DNA of 64,000 bases from Sulfurimonas gotlandica GD1 (GCF_000242915.1 NZ_AFRZ01000001.1:1054001-1118000), one strand, 5' to 3'; shown: positions 16,415-24,959, counted from the first letter of the stretch. The notes: generated from the letters alone by a model not told the origin. Numbers and translations are program-made.

Positions 16415-17242
16415 CTACTGTAAAAGTCTTAAAACATTCTGCTGAACAGCATTAGCTTGACTCATTGCATAAGATCCAGACTGAGCTAAAATATTATGTT
16501 TAGCAAAGTTTGCACTTTCTGCTGCGAAGTCAACATCTCTAATTTGAGACTCTGCTGCTGCAATATTTACTTGAGTTACAGATATATTTCTAACTGTTGA
16601 CTCTAGTTTGTTCTGAGCCGCACCAAGTGTTGCACGTTTTCCGTCGACTGCTTGAATAGCAGTATCCATATTAGATATTGTAGCTTCTGCTGCTGTTCTT
16701 GTATTAACAGCTGTACCACCTGTTACTAAAACAGCTGTTTGTGCTGAGCCAATTGCAACTGCTTGAACTTCAGTTGTATATGCACCTGTATGGAATGTAA
16801 AAGTACCTGTAGTACCACCTGTACCATCTAAAAGATTTACACCATTGAACTTAGTAGTAGTAGCAATATCATTTGCTTCTGCTAACAGAGCTGTAACTTC
16901 CTGACCTATATAACCACGTGAAGTTGCATCTTGAGTATCATTCGAAGCTTGAACAGCTAGAACTCTAACTCTTTTTAAGATATTTCCATACTCTTCTAAG
17001 GCACCATCTGCAGTTTGGATAAGACCAATACCGTCATTTGAATTACGAACTGCTTGACCAAGACCTTGAGACTGTGCTGAAAGTTTGTTTGCAATCGCTA
17101 GACCAGCTGAATCATCAGCCGCTTTGTTGATACGAAGACCTGAACTTAACGAGTTAAGACTTTTGTCAAGTCCTATGTTGTTCATTGTAGCGTTTCTGTG
17201 TGCGTTCATCGCACCTATGTTTGTATTTATTCTAAAGCCCAT
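16415..17242 (-). CDS. Flagellin 7 (sigma-28-type)
   Basis: 275 residues. Its variable region (AIGSAQTAVLVTGGTAV, then TRTAAEATISN) is nearly the same as that of flagellin 1 at the other end of the array. Yet its C terminus (VTQVNIAAAESQ/ESANFAKHN) is that of the sigma-28 group. The GYIGQEVTALLAEANDIATT stretch is shared with flagellin 3. Flanked by two copies of the intergenic repeat. Filament subunit. Confidence 0.95.
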   Translation of the reverse strand: MGFRINTNIGAMNAHRNATMNNIGLDKSLNSLSSGLRINKAADDSAGLAIANKLSAQSQGLGQAVRNSNDGIGLIQTADGALEEYGNILKRVRVLAVQASNDTQDATSRGYIGQEVTALLAEANDIATTTKFNGVNLLDGTGGTTGTFTFHTGAYTTEVQAVAIGSAQTAVLVTGGTAVNTRTAAEATISNMDTAIQAVDGKRATLGAAQNKLESTVRNISVTQVNIAAAESQIRDVDFAAESANFAKHNILAQSGSYAMSQANAVQQNVLRLLQ

Positions 17243-17287
17243 AATAAATCCTTTTTAGGGTCGAAAGCCTTTCGCTCTCTATAGTCT

Positions 17288-17344
17288 TTCAGCTTCCTTG
17301 CTGAACTTATGTCTAGTATATCGTCACTTAAAAGAATAACTTTA
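17288..17344 (-). promoter_or_regulatory. Sigma-28 promoter and leader hairpin of flagellin 7
   Basis: TAAAGTTA-N11-GACGATAT at 17318-17344; hairpin with loop AAGGAA at 17288-17305. Confidence 0.8.
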
Positions 17345-17363
17345 AATACTAAACTAAAAAAGC

Positions 17364-17380
17364 CAAAGGAAAAACCTTTG
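17364..17380 (-). terminator. Terminator of flagellin 8
   Basis: Minus-strand CAAAGG-TTTTT-CCTTTG followed by GCTTTTTTA shortly after the flagellin 8 stop. Confidence 0.75.
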
Positions 17381-17397
17381 ACTCTGAAATCTATTTA

Positions 17398-18240
17398 CTA
17401 TTGTAATAATCTTAAAACATTCTGCTGAACAGCATTAGCTTGACTCATTGCATAAGATCCAGACTGAGCTAAAATATTATGTTTAGCGAAGTTTGCTGAT
17501 TCTGCTGCAAAGTCAACATCTCTAATTTGAGACTCTGCTGCTGCAATATTTACTTGAGTTACAGATATATTTCTAACTGTTGACTCTAGTTTGTTCTGAG
17601 CCGCACCTATTGTTGCACGTTTTGCATCAATTTTTTGCATTGCATTATCCATTTTAAGGATTGAAGCTTCAGCATCACCACGAGTAGTTACTGCAACTGT
17701 AGTAGCTGCAGCACTAAGAATTTCTGCTACCGTAGCTGATGCAATCACTGTACTTTGCGTCTCAGTAGTATATGCACCAGTATGAAATATGAATGTACCA
17801 TCTGCACCAGCACCACCAGTACCGTTAAGCACACCTACTCCATTAAATTTTGTAGTAGTAGCAATATCATTTGCTTCACCTAAAAGTGCTTGTACCTCTT
17901 GAGAGATATAACCTCTTGATGTAGCATCTTGAGTATCATTCGAAGCTTGAACAGCTAGAACTCTAACTCTTTTTAAAATCTGTCCATACTCTTCTAACGC
18001 ACCGTCTGCAGTTTGAAGAAGGCCAATACCGTCATTTGAGTTACGAACTGCCTGACCAAGACCTTGAGACTGTGCTGAAAGTTTGTTTGCAATTGCTAGA
18101 CCAGCTGAATCATCAGCCGCTTTGTTGATACGAAGACCTGATGAAAGAGAGTTAAGACTTTTATCTAATCCCACATTATTCATTGTTGCGTTTCTGTGTG
18201 CGTTCATCGCACCTATATTTGTATTTATTCTAAAGCCCAT
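17398..18240 (-). CDS. Flagellin 8 (sigma-28-type, array-proximal)
   Basis: 280 residues from the second of two adjacent ATGs. The first, at 18243, is only 3 bases from the AAGGA ribosome site; 18240 gives the MGFRINTN start seen in all copies. It is the most divergent sigma-28 member: EEYGQILKRV in place of EEYGNILKRV, VLNGTGGAGADGTFIFHTG, an Ala/Val-rich centre, and RATIGAAQNK as in flagellin 3. The promoter and leader differ in sequence from the repeat cassettes but keep the same architecture. Filament subunit, divergent from topA. Confidence 0.94.
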   Translation of the reverse strand: MGFRINTNIGAMNAHRNATMNNVGLDKSLNSLSSGLRINKAADDSAGLAIANKLSAQSQGLGQAVRNSNDGIGLLQTADGALEEYGQILKRVRVLAVQASNDTQDATSRGYISQEVQALLGEANDIATTTKFNGVGVLNGTGGAGADGTFIFHTGAYTTETQSTVIASATVAEILSAAATTVAVTTRGDAEASILKMDNAMQKIDAKRATIGAAQNKLESTVRNISVTQVNIAAAESQIRDVDFAAESANFAKHNILAQSGSYAMSQANAVQQNVLRLLQ

Positions 18241-18285
18241 CATAAATCCTTTTGTGGGTAAGAGCCTTTTGCTCTATTCAGTTCT

Positions 18286-18335
18286 CAGCGTCCTTGCCGA
18301 TTAGTACTATATCGGTACTAATAACTTTAACTTTA
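18286..18335 (-). promoter_or_regulatory. Sigma-28 promoter and leader hairpin of flagellin 8
   Basis: TAAAGTTA-N11-ACCGATAT at 18309-18335. The leader stem CGGC-AAGGAC-GCTG (18286-18299) has changed stem bases but keeps GGA in the loop; a second stem AGAGC-AAAAG-GCTCT lies further downstream. Confidence 0.75.
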
Positions 18336-18406
18336 ATTTAATTTTAAATGTACACTAGTTTTCACTATTTAATCTTTTTTCGATACACTTCCAAAATCAA
18401 AACCAC

Positions 18407-18417
18407 TATACTATACT
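18407..18417 (+). promoter_or_regulatory. Putative -10 boxes for topA
   Basis: Two overlapping TATACT boxes (18407-18412 and 18412-18417) 18-28 bases before the topA start, with AGGAAAA as ribosome site. No clear -35 box is seen. Confidence 0.4.
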
Positions 18418-18434
18418 ATATATAGGAAAACTAT

Positions 18435-20660
18435 TTGAACTTAATTATCGTCGAGTCACCAGCTAAAGCAAAGACAATTAAAAACTTTTTAGGTAAAGAA
18501 TATGAAGTTATCGCGTCTAAAGGTCACATTCGTGATTTACCTAAATCTCGTTTTGGAATTACAGTAGATGAGGACAACCAACTTGTTCCAGCATACAGTG
18601 TTGCAAAAGAGAATGCTGCTACAGTTAAAGAGATTAAAGACTTAGCAAAGAAAGCAGATGTTATATATATCGCGACCGATGAGGATCGTGAAGGTGAAGC
18701 TATTGGTTGGCATATTGCTCACGCTATAAAAAGAGATCCTGAGGAACTTCCTCGTATAGTTTTTCACGAGATTACTAAAACTGCCATAAACCATGCACTA
18801 GAATCTGCTCGTAAGATAGATATGAATATGGTTAACGCTCAACAAGCTCGCCGTATGCTAGATCGTGTTGTTGGATATAAACTCTCGCCACTGCTCGCGA
18901 GCAAAATTCAAAAAGGTTTATCTGGAGGTCGTGTTCAATCTTCAACTCTGAAGCTTGTAGTTGATCGCGAAAGAGAAATCAAAGCTTTTATTCCTGTAGA
19001 GTACTGGTCAATTGACACTCTATTTAAAACAGATATAGAAGCAACTCTTATTGCACATAAGGGTGACAAACTATCTAAACTCTCAATTGAAAACAAAAAT
19101 GATGCAGAGGCTATCACTAAAAGTGTTAGTGCTGATACATTTGTTATCTCAAAAATTGAGACTAAACAGAGAAAGACATCTACTCCTCCACCGTTTATGA
19201 CTTCTACTCTTCAGCAGACTGCATCTAGCAAATTAGGCTTCACTCCTAAAAAAACTATGATGGTTGCACAAGCTCTTTATGAAGGTGTTAAAACTCCTGA
19301 TGGTACATCTGGTGTTATTACATATATGAGAACAGATTCACTTAACATGGCTGCAGAAGCTGTTGGTGCAGTTCGTGGGATTATTGAAAGCAGATATGGT
19401 AAAAAATATCTTCCTGAGGAGCCAAAATTTTATGGCAAAAAAGCAAAAGGCGCACAAGAAGCTCACGAGGCTATCCGCCCTACTATGCTTCACTTCTCTC
19501 CAGAAGTTGCACAATCATTTTTAAAAGCGGATGAGATTAAACTTTACCGTCTGATTTATGAAAGATTTATGGCTTGTCAAATGAATGATGCTATGTTTGA
19601 GCAACAAAGCATCATTTTTGAGGGTGAAGAAAACGAGTATAGAGCAAGTGGCAGAAAGCTGATATTTGACGGTTTTTACGCTGTTACCGGAACTGAGGAC
19701 AAAGACAAACTTCTTCCAACTCTAAAAGAGGGTGAAAAAGCTGAGATTCAAACTATAAATCCGGAGCAACACTTTACAGAACCACCTGCTCGTTACTCTG
19801 AAGCATCTCTAATTAAAAAACTGGAGTCTGAGGGAGTTGGTCGTCCATCTACTTACGCTCCAACCATTGCAACTCTCAGTGGTCGTACTTATGTAACGAT
19901 TGAGAAAAAACAAATCATTCCGACAGAGATAGCATTTACTGTAACTGAGATGCTGGAGAAAAACTTTGCAAATATTGTAGATATATCTTTTACTGCAAAT
20001 ATGGAAGAAAAACTTGATGAGATTTCTGAAGGTGAAAATGACTGGCAAAAACTTCTAAGTGATTTCTACTTTCCTTTTATGGATCAAGTTGCTGAAGGTA
20101 AAGAGAAAATAATCTCTCTTAAACTTGCAAAACCATTAGGTCGTACTTGTCCAAAATGTGGAGAGCATGAGTTGCTACTTCGTTCTGGTCGTTTTGGTAA
20201 CTTTGTAGCTTGTAGTGGTTTTCCAAAGTGTAAATACACAGAACAAGTTGATGAAGAAGGTAATAAAATAGAAGTGAAAGTTGAAACAAGCGACGAAGCT
20301 TGTGACAAGTGTGGAAAAGAGATGATCGTTAAAAATGGTAGAAATGGTAAATTTTTAGCATGTAGCGGTTACCCTGATTGTAAAAATACTAAAAGTATGG
20401 ATATTGAGACTAAAGTCAGTGAAGTTCCTTGTCCTGATTGTGGCGGTGAAATAAGTCTTAAAAACTCTAGACGTGGGGCATTTTGGGGATGTGGGAACTA
20501 CCCAGATTGTAAATTTATATCTAAGTTCGAGCCTACAACTATTAAATGTAAAGAAAAGGATTGTAAGGGAGTTCTTGCCCAGAGAGTTTATAGAAACAAA
20601 GATATTTATGAATGTGTTAAGTGTAAAACTAGGACCCCAAGAGGCGAAGAAGCGAAGTAA
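18435..20660 (+). CDS. topA: DNA topoisomerase I
   Basis: 741 residues, type IA topoisomerase that relaxes negative supercoils. The Toprim domain opens with IVESPAKAKTI and has DEDREGEAI near residue 80. The active-site Tyr is in TYMRTDS near residue 297. The C terminus has three C4 zinc ribbons (CPKC, CDKC and CPDC pairs from about residue 570) plus a fourth, partial cysteine pair set. The start is TTG at 18435: it begins the conserved NLIIVESPAKAK and has AGGAAAA 6 bases upstream. It diverges from the flagellin array and leads a tight run with the phosphodiesterase and bioB. Confidence 0.97.
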   Translation: MNLIIVESPAKAKTIKNFLGKEYEVIASKGHIRDLPKSRFGITVDEDNQLVPAYSVAKENAATVKEIKDLAKKADVIYIATDEDREGEAIGWHIAHAIKRDPEELPRIVFHEITKTAINHALESARKIDMNMVNAQQARRMLDRVVGYKLSPLLASKIQKGLSGGRVQSSTLKLVVDREREIKAFIPVEYWSIDTLFKTDIEATLIAHKGDKLSKLSIENKNDAEAITKSVSADTFVISKIETKQRKTSTPPPFMTSTLQQTASSKLGFTPKKTMMVAQALYEGVKTPDGTSGVITYMRTDSLNMAAEAVGAVRGIIESRYGKKYLPEEPKFYGKKAKGAQEAHEAIRPTMLHFSPEVAQSFLKADEIKLYRLIYERFMACQMNDAMFEQQSIIFEGEENEYRASGRKLIFDGFYAVTGTEDKDKLLPTLKEGEKAEIQTINPEQHFTEPPARYSEASLIKKLESEGVGRPSTYAPTIATLSGRTYVTIEKKQIIPTEIAFTVTEMLEKNFANIVDISFTANMEEKLDEISEGENDWQKLLSDFYFPFMDQVAEGKEKIISLKLAKPLGRTCPKCGEHELLLRSGRFGNFVACSGFPKCKYTEQVDEEGNKIEVKVETSDEACDKCGKEMIVKNGRNGKFLACSGYPDCKNTKSMDIETKVSEVPCPDCGGEISLKNSRRGAFWGCGNYPDCKFISKFEPTTIKCKEKDCKGVLAQRVYRNKDIYECVKCKTRTPRGEEAK

Positions 20661-20663
20661 GTT

Positions 20664-21185
20664 ATGAAGATAGGCATTATTTCAGATACTCACACCAAGG
20701 TTCAAATGGCAAAAGATGCACTCAATTTTCTTATAGAAAATGGTGCAGAGTTTATCATTCATGCTGGAGATATTGTAGAAGTTGAGATATTAAACCTCCT
20801 TAAAAATTGCGGAGTCAGGTACATAGCAGTCTATGGAAACAACGATGCTCACCTTGCCCAATATCATGGCAAATATAATTTAGTTCAAGAGCCTCACTAC
20901 TTTAAACTTGCAAACTCAAAATTTAAACTTATGCACATGCCTTACTATATGGCACCAGATGCTGATATTGTAGTATTTGGTCATACACATGAGTTTGAAA
21001 GTGATTATAAAAACGGTACTCTATTTTTAAATCCTGGTGAGTCTTGTGCAAGAAATAAATCTATTTCCGAATGTGCTATGCTCGAAGTAACTGAACCGAC
21101 ACTATTAGTGACTTACTACACTAAAGAGAGAAAAGAGGACACTTTTAAACATCAAATATTTTCATATGAGAGAATAAAATCATGA
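20664..21185 (+). CDS. YfcE/MJ0936-type metallophosphodiesterase
   Basis: 173 residues of calcineurin-like phosphoesterase. All metal-ligand blocks are visible: ISDTHT at the N terminus, HAGDI near 37, GNND near 63, and GHTHEF plus LNPGES toward the C terminus. Relatives hydrolyse phosphodiesters with two divalent metals, and the natural substrate is usually unknown. It starts 3 bases after the topA stop and overlaps bioB by 4 bases, so it is co-transcribed. No membrane or signal segment. Confidence 0.88.
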   Translation: MKIGIISDTHTKVQMAKDALNFLIENGAEFIIHAGDIVEVEILNLLKNCGVRYIAVYGNNDAHLAQYHGKYNLVQEPHYFKLANSKFKLMHMPYYMAPDADIVVFGHTHEFESDYKNGTLFLNPGESCARNKSISECAMLEVTEPTLLVTYYTKERKEDTFKHQIFSYERIKS

Positions 21186-22027
21186 ACAAAGAAATTTTTT
21201 TATGTTCAATCTGTAACATAAACAGCGGAACATGCAACGAAGACTGTAAGTTTTGTTCACAAAGTGTAAGATACAAAGCAGATATACAACGCTATAAACA
21301 AAAAGACATAGATATTATTTTAAAAGAAGCAGTCACTGCCAGAGATAATGGTGCTTTGGGTTTTTGTCTTGTAACAGCAGACAAAGGTCTCAATGATAAA
21401 ACTCTTGACTTCGTATGTTCTATTGCAAAAGTTTTAACTTTACAAGTGCCACAACTAAGACTTATAGCATGTAATGGAACAGCGACTCTGGAGCAATTAC
21501 TAGTCTTAAAAGAAGCTGGAATCAAAGCATATAACCACAACTTAGAGACTTCGAGAGAATTTTATCCCCGTATTTGTACAACACACCCTTGGGATGAACG
21601 CTATGAGACTTGCTTAAATGTAAATAAAGCTGGTTTAGTTCTTATAAGTGGTGGTATATTTGGGCTTGGAGAGACAGATGCAGATAGAGTGTCTATGCTG
21701 GAGTCTCTAAACTCTCTAAATCCAAGTTCTGTACCAATAAACTTTTATCACCATAATGAAGCTCTAGAATTAGAGCCAAACTCATTAGATATAGAAGAAG
21801 CATTTTCACTTATAAAACTAACAAGAGATACAATCCCTAAAGCAGATAGAATCATGATTGCCGGCGGAAGAGAACTAATGTTTGGTGATAGACAAAATGA
21901 GATTTTCAAATATGGTGCTAACTCAATTGTAATAGGAAACTATCTTACAACAAGCGGTCGAGTTATGAGTAAAGATTTAGATATGCTACAATCTCTAAAT
22001 CTAAAAGTAGCAAAAACTGTAACATGA
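21182..22027 (+). CDS. bioB: Biotin synthase
   Basis: 281 residues. The radical SAM cluster motif is CNEDCKFC (Cys18, Cys22, Cys25), placed early as in the short BioB of Campylobacterota. YNHNLETSREFYPRICTTHPW near residue 118 (split as YNHNLETSREFYP and RICTTHPW) is a BioB signature, and GGIFGLGETDADR follows. The enzyme inserts sulfur into dethiobiotin. No other bio gene is in the window. It overlaps the phosphodiesterase gene by 4 bases. Confidence 0.93.
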   Translation: MNKEIFLCSICNINSGTCNEDCKFCSQSVRYKADIQRYKQKDIDIILKEAVTARDNGALGFCLVTADKGLNDKTLDFVCSIAKVLTLQVPQLRLIACNGTATLEQLLVLKEAGIKAYNHNLETSREFYPRICTTHPWDERYETCLNVNKAGLVLISGGIFGLGETDADRVSMLESLNSLNPSSVPINFYHHNEALELEPNSLDIEEAFSLIKLTRDTIPKADRIMIAGGRELMFGDRQNEIFKYGANSIVIGNYLTTSGRVMSKDLDMLQSLNLKVAKTVT

Positions 22028-22037
22028 AGGAAAGTCT

Positions 22038-23192
22038 ATGAGTGATAACGTTGTTTTAATTATTACAATTTCACTTATTATTATCTTTTCCCCATTTTTT
22101 GCAAGACTTCTAAAACTTCCTACTACACCTATTGAAATAATTCTGGGTTCCCTTTTAGGATATATTGGTTTTTTACATAATGAACACCTCTTTGATATAG
22201 TCGCAGAGCTTGGATTTTTATATTTGATGTTTATTGCAGGTACAGAGATTAACCTCAAAAAAGTTATAAAAACACCTGTAAACCTTATGAAAAAGGTTAT
22301 CTTTTATCTTATTATCCTATATACTTTTTCCATACTTATTTCTGTGTATCTAAACCTTGGAAAGATATTTATGGTGCTTCTTCCTCTAATCTCGGTTGGA
22401 CTTGTTGCTACTCTTTCTAAAGAGTATGGTAAAACATCTTGGCTCGGTTTATCTATGACTGCAGGTGGTATAGGTGAAGTTGTCAGTATCGGCTTTCTAA
22501 CTCTAACCTCTGCAGCCCTAACCTCTGGTTTTGGTATTGGACTCATTAAAACAATCTTTGCCCTTATGCTATTTTTATTATTTATGTTTTTGTTATTTCG
22601 TGCAATGGAACTACTGTTTTGGTGGTTTCCGGGAGTATCAACTGCGCTGATGCCAGTAGAAGACAACAAAGAACAAGATATCCGTCTCTCCATGGGAATC
22701 TTCTTCCTGCTTGTTGGTGCAATGCTATACCTTAACCTAGAACTTGCCTTTGGAGCATTCTTAGCCGGTATATTTATACCAACATTTTTTGAGCATAAAC
22801 ACGAACTTCCCGAAAAACTTGCATCCTATGGATTTGGATTTTTGATTCCTATATTTTTCATACATATTGGAAGTTCATTTAACCTAGATGCACTTACAAT
22901 GGATGGTTTGATTTCTAAAGCTCTTATTATCGCTTCTGTAATGATTGTTATGAGAGTGATAGCATCTATAGTTTTTATAAAAGAGCTAGGTCTTATAAAC
23001 TCTATTCTTATGGGACTATCTCATTCTATGCCTCTAACACTTCTTATAGCTATGGCAACACTGGCATATAACGCTTCAAGTATAGACACTCTGCACTATT
23101 ACGCATTCATTTTAGCTGCTCTGTTTCAGGTTATAAGTGTTATGATTATTATCAAACTTATCAATAACTATAAACTTAAAAGGGGGATTTGA
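22038..23192 (+). CDS. CPA2-family cation:proton antiporter (Kef-type membrane domain)
   Basis: 384 residues, almost all hydrophobic with about 12 membrane helices. ELGFLYLMFIAGTEINLKK near residue 55 is the family motif, and FGAFLAGIFIP lies near 235. There is no C-terminal RCK/TrkA-N domain, so nucleotide gating as in KefB/KefC is absent from this chain. It probably exchanges K+ or Na+ for protons across the inner membrane. It starts 10 bases after bioB with GGAAAG upstream and overlaps the next gene by 4 bases. Confidence 0.88.
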   Translation: MSDNVVLIITISLIIIFSPFFARLLKLPTTPIEIILGSLLGYIGFLHNEHLFDIVAELGFLYLMFIAGTEINLKKVIKTPVNLMKKVIFYLIILYTFSILISVYLNLGKIFMVLLPLISVGLVATLSKEYGKTSWLGLSMTAGGIGEVVSIGFLTLTSAALTSGFGIGLIKTIFALMLFLLFMFLLFRAMELLFWWFPGVSTALMPVEDNKEQDIRLSMGIFFLLVGAMLYLNLELAFGAFLAGIFIPTFFEHKHELPEKLASYGFGFLIPIFFIHIGSSFNLDALTMDGLISKALIIASVMIVMRVIASIVFIKELGLINSILMGLSHSMPLTLLIAMATLAYNASSIDTLHYYAFILAALFQVISVMIIIKLINNYKLKRGI

Positions 23193-23545
23193 TGTCTCGT
23201 TCGGTCTTGCTGCAACTTGCTCGCGATTCAATACAAGAAGTTTTAGAAATGAAAAGAACTATAGACAAATCTGCACTCTTAAATGAGCATCCTTTACTCA
23301 ACGAAAAGATTGCTACAACTGTAAACATTTACATCAGCGATGAGTTGAGAGGTTCATTCACATCTAAAGAAGCTACAAAGAGCCTTCTCGAAGATATAGT
23401 ATATAATGCTAAAAAATCTGCTTTTGAAGATAAAAGTTTCACTCCGCTAACAACTTCTGAATATCTAAGTTGTGAGATAGAGCTACTACTCAATACACCA
23501 GATGGTGTTATGAGTGAAAAAGACCCTGCAATTTTAAAAGACTAA
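23189..23545 (+). CDS. Short AMMECR1-like protein
   Basis: 118 residues. The last 60 (ELRGSF ... LLEDIVYNAKKSAFEDKSFTPLT, then EIELLLNTP) follow the AMMECR1 pattern of an RGCIG strand, a helix with NA..AA..D.RF.PL and a final IEVSVL strand. AMMECR1 proteins are normally about 180 residues or longer. Here the invariant RGCIG is RGSFT and the C-terminal part is missing, so any activity may be altered. The family function is unresolved. It overlaps the antiporter gene by 4 bases. Its stop overlaps the stop of the convergent reductase gene. Confidence 0.6.
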   Translation: MMSRSVLLQLARDSIQEVLEMKRTIDKSALLNEHPLLNEKIATTVNIYISDELRGSFTSKEATKSLLEDIVYNAKKSAFEDKSFTPLTTSEYLSCEIELLLNTPDGVMSEKDPAILKD

Positions 23546-24507
23546 TCTGATGGTATTTGGTCTCCACCTTGAATATAGCAAGCTATTGCGTAGCCATGGT
23601 TAAGTCCTAAAGCGATACTTCCACCTGACTCTTGAGTTATATCTCCAGCTACAAACATCCCTTTGATATTTGTTTCATAGTTATCATCATGGACAGGTTT
23701 TCCATCTGCTTCTTCGATGCCTGAACTTGCCAAAAATGCGCTTGGAGTCGTTCCGCCGATTGCATAAATAACTCTGTCAAAAATCTCATTTTCCATGTCG
23801 TTAAAAATAACTTTAACTTTACCATCGACATCTTCAAGTCCATCAATATCTATGCCTAAAATAGGTCTGACTTCTTTATGCATAATTGCATTGGCTATAT
23901 TTGTTTGGTTAGTAGGATTGGCACGTCTAAAAGTTTCTCTTCTGTAACAAATAGCTACATCATTTTTCTCACTCAAATCAACAGCGTACTCAACAGCACT
24001 ATCTCCGCCACCAACTACAAGAATTTTTTCACCCTCTGAACAATCATCTAAAGTGTAACCTACCTTCTTTTTTATACCTGATGGAATCTTATAACTTGGT
24101 TTGTTTGGTTTACCCATTCTGCCTATAGTCACAACAACATTCTTAGCTCTGACGCTTTTACCAGCCATAAAAACTTCAAAAAAGTTTTCCTTTTTCTCTA
24201 TGGACTGAACCTCTACATGAGTCTGTAGTTCCACTGAGTGATGGTCTAAAATCTCATCAAAAAAGTCTAAAGTTGTCTCTTTCGTGCCGTCTACAAAGTA
24301 GATTCTACCATCTAGTTCAACCTTTTGACCCTTCCAATCCTTATCTACTCTCTTATTGTCTTTGTAATATTTGCGTATAGTCGAATTATGATTTTGATCT
24401 TTTTCTAGAAGTACAATATCCCTTATCCCTTGTAAATAGCCTTCAACAGCCGTTGCAATACCGGCTGGACCTGCCCCAATAATTGCCAAGTTATATAGAT
24501 GACTCAT
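23542..24507 (-). CDS. FAD-dependent NAD(P)-disulfide oxidoreductase family protein (YpdA/TrxB-like)
   Basis: 321 residues with two dinucleotide-binding motifs: GAGPAGIATA at the N terminus for FAD and VVGGGDSAVEYA near residue 165 for NAD(P)H. The FAD-closing ATG-type motif is FVAGDIT near 285. The redox CxxC of thioredoxin reductase is absent from the central domain, so it resembles YpdA/ferredoxin-NADP reductase relatives that pass electrons straight to a partner. The partner is unknown. It is convergent with the AMMECR1-like gene (stops overlap), and the upstream region is divergent toward 24573. Confidence 0.85.
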   Translation of the reverse strand: MSHLYNLAIIGAGPAGIATAVEGYLQGIRDIVLLEKDQNHNSTIRKYYKDNKRVDKDWKGQKVELDGRIYFVDGTKETTLDFFDEILDHHSVELQTHVEVQSIEKKENFFEVFMAGKSVRAKNVVVTIGRMGKPNKPSYKIPSGIKKKVGYTLDDCSEGEKILVVGGGDSAVEYAVDLSEKNDVAICYRRETFRRANPTNQTNIANAIMHKEVRPILGIDIDGLEDVDGKVKVIFNDMENEIFDRVIYAIGGTTPSAFLASSGIEEADGKPVHDDNYETNIKGMFVAGDITQESGGSIALGLNHGYAIACYIQGGDQIPSD

Positions 24508-24572
24508 TAAAACTCCTTATGTTATTGGAATTATTTTAACATAATTTAGCAATATTGTTATATACTTGCTGA

Positions 24573-24941
24573 ATGTATTATGTAATTAAAAAACAACACA
24601 CTTCGCCACTCACTACTTTTATTAGTTTTCCTGTGCCTAAGTATATTGCTTCAAAGAATAATGAAAGTGTAATATTTGAGTTTCAAAAAGATGGAAAACC
24701 TATAAGAAAATGGGTAAAAAAAGAAGATATTATCCTGCTTACTGATAATAAAGATTATTTTCTAGAGACTGTAAAACATTTCAAAGATATAGAAGCGACT
24801 CAGCAAAAACTAGTTGATGAAGCACACGAACAACTCAACAAGTCCATCGAAGCATTCACAGAAACAATGAATTCGGAAATAGATGAATATAGTGAAATAC
24901 GAGACTCTTCTGATGTACCTTGTATTCTCAAAGACTTATAA
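24573..24941 (+). CDS. Conserved-looking hypothetical protein, 122 aa
   Basis: No family recognised. It has a basic N-terminal half with beta-like segments (KPIRKWVKKEDIILLTD) and an acidic, helical C-terminal half (about 70-110, possible coiled coil). No signal peptide or membrane segment. TATACT at 24561-24566 lies only 6 bases before the ATG and no ribosome site is visible, which would fit a leaderless message. It lies between the reductase and ompA-like genes. Confidence 0.6.
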   Translation: MYYVIKKQHTSPLTTFISFPVPKYIASKNNESVIFEFQKDGKPIRKWVKKEDIILLTDNKDYFLETVKHFKDIEATQQKLVDEAHEQLNKSIEAFTETMNSEIDEYSEIRDSSDVPCILKDL

Positions 24942-24953
24942 GAAATTTTATAT

Positions 24954-24959
24954 TATAAT
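24954..24959 (+). promoter_or_regulatory. -10 box for the OmpA-family gene
   Basis: Perfect TATAAT preceded by the AT-rich TTTTATAT, 26 bases before the ATG at 24986. Confidence 0.5.

Larger units (their letters stand above)
17243..17397 (-). repeat. 155-bp intergenic repeat, copy D
   Basis: Matches copy C through the promoter and terminator, then diverges in the last 20 or so bases before the flagellin 8 stop. That leaves it 8 bases shorter than the other copies. Confidence 0.85.

Noticed and set aside
10467-18243. Regular 1-kb spacing of repeats, at first sight like a giant satellite or CRISPR-like array
   Set aside because: The repeat units are complete flagellin genes with their own signals; there are no short direct repeats with unique spacers.
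20473-20667. A 64-residue frame overlapping the end of topA
   Set aside because: It lies in another frame of the zinc-ribbon coding region and has no independent start signals; topA is intact over it.
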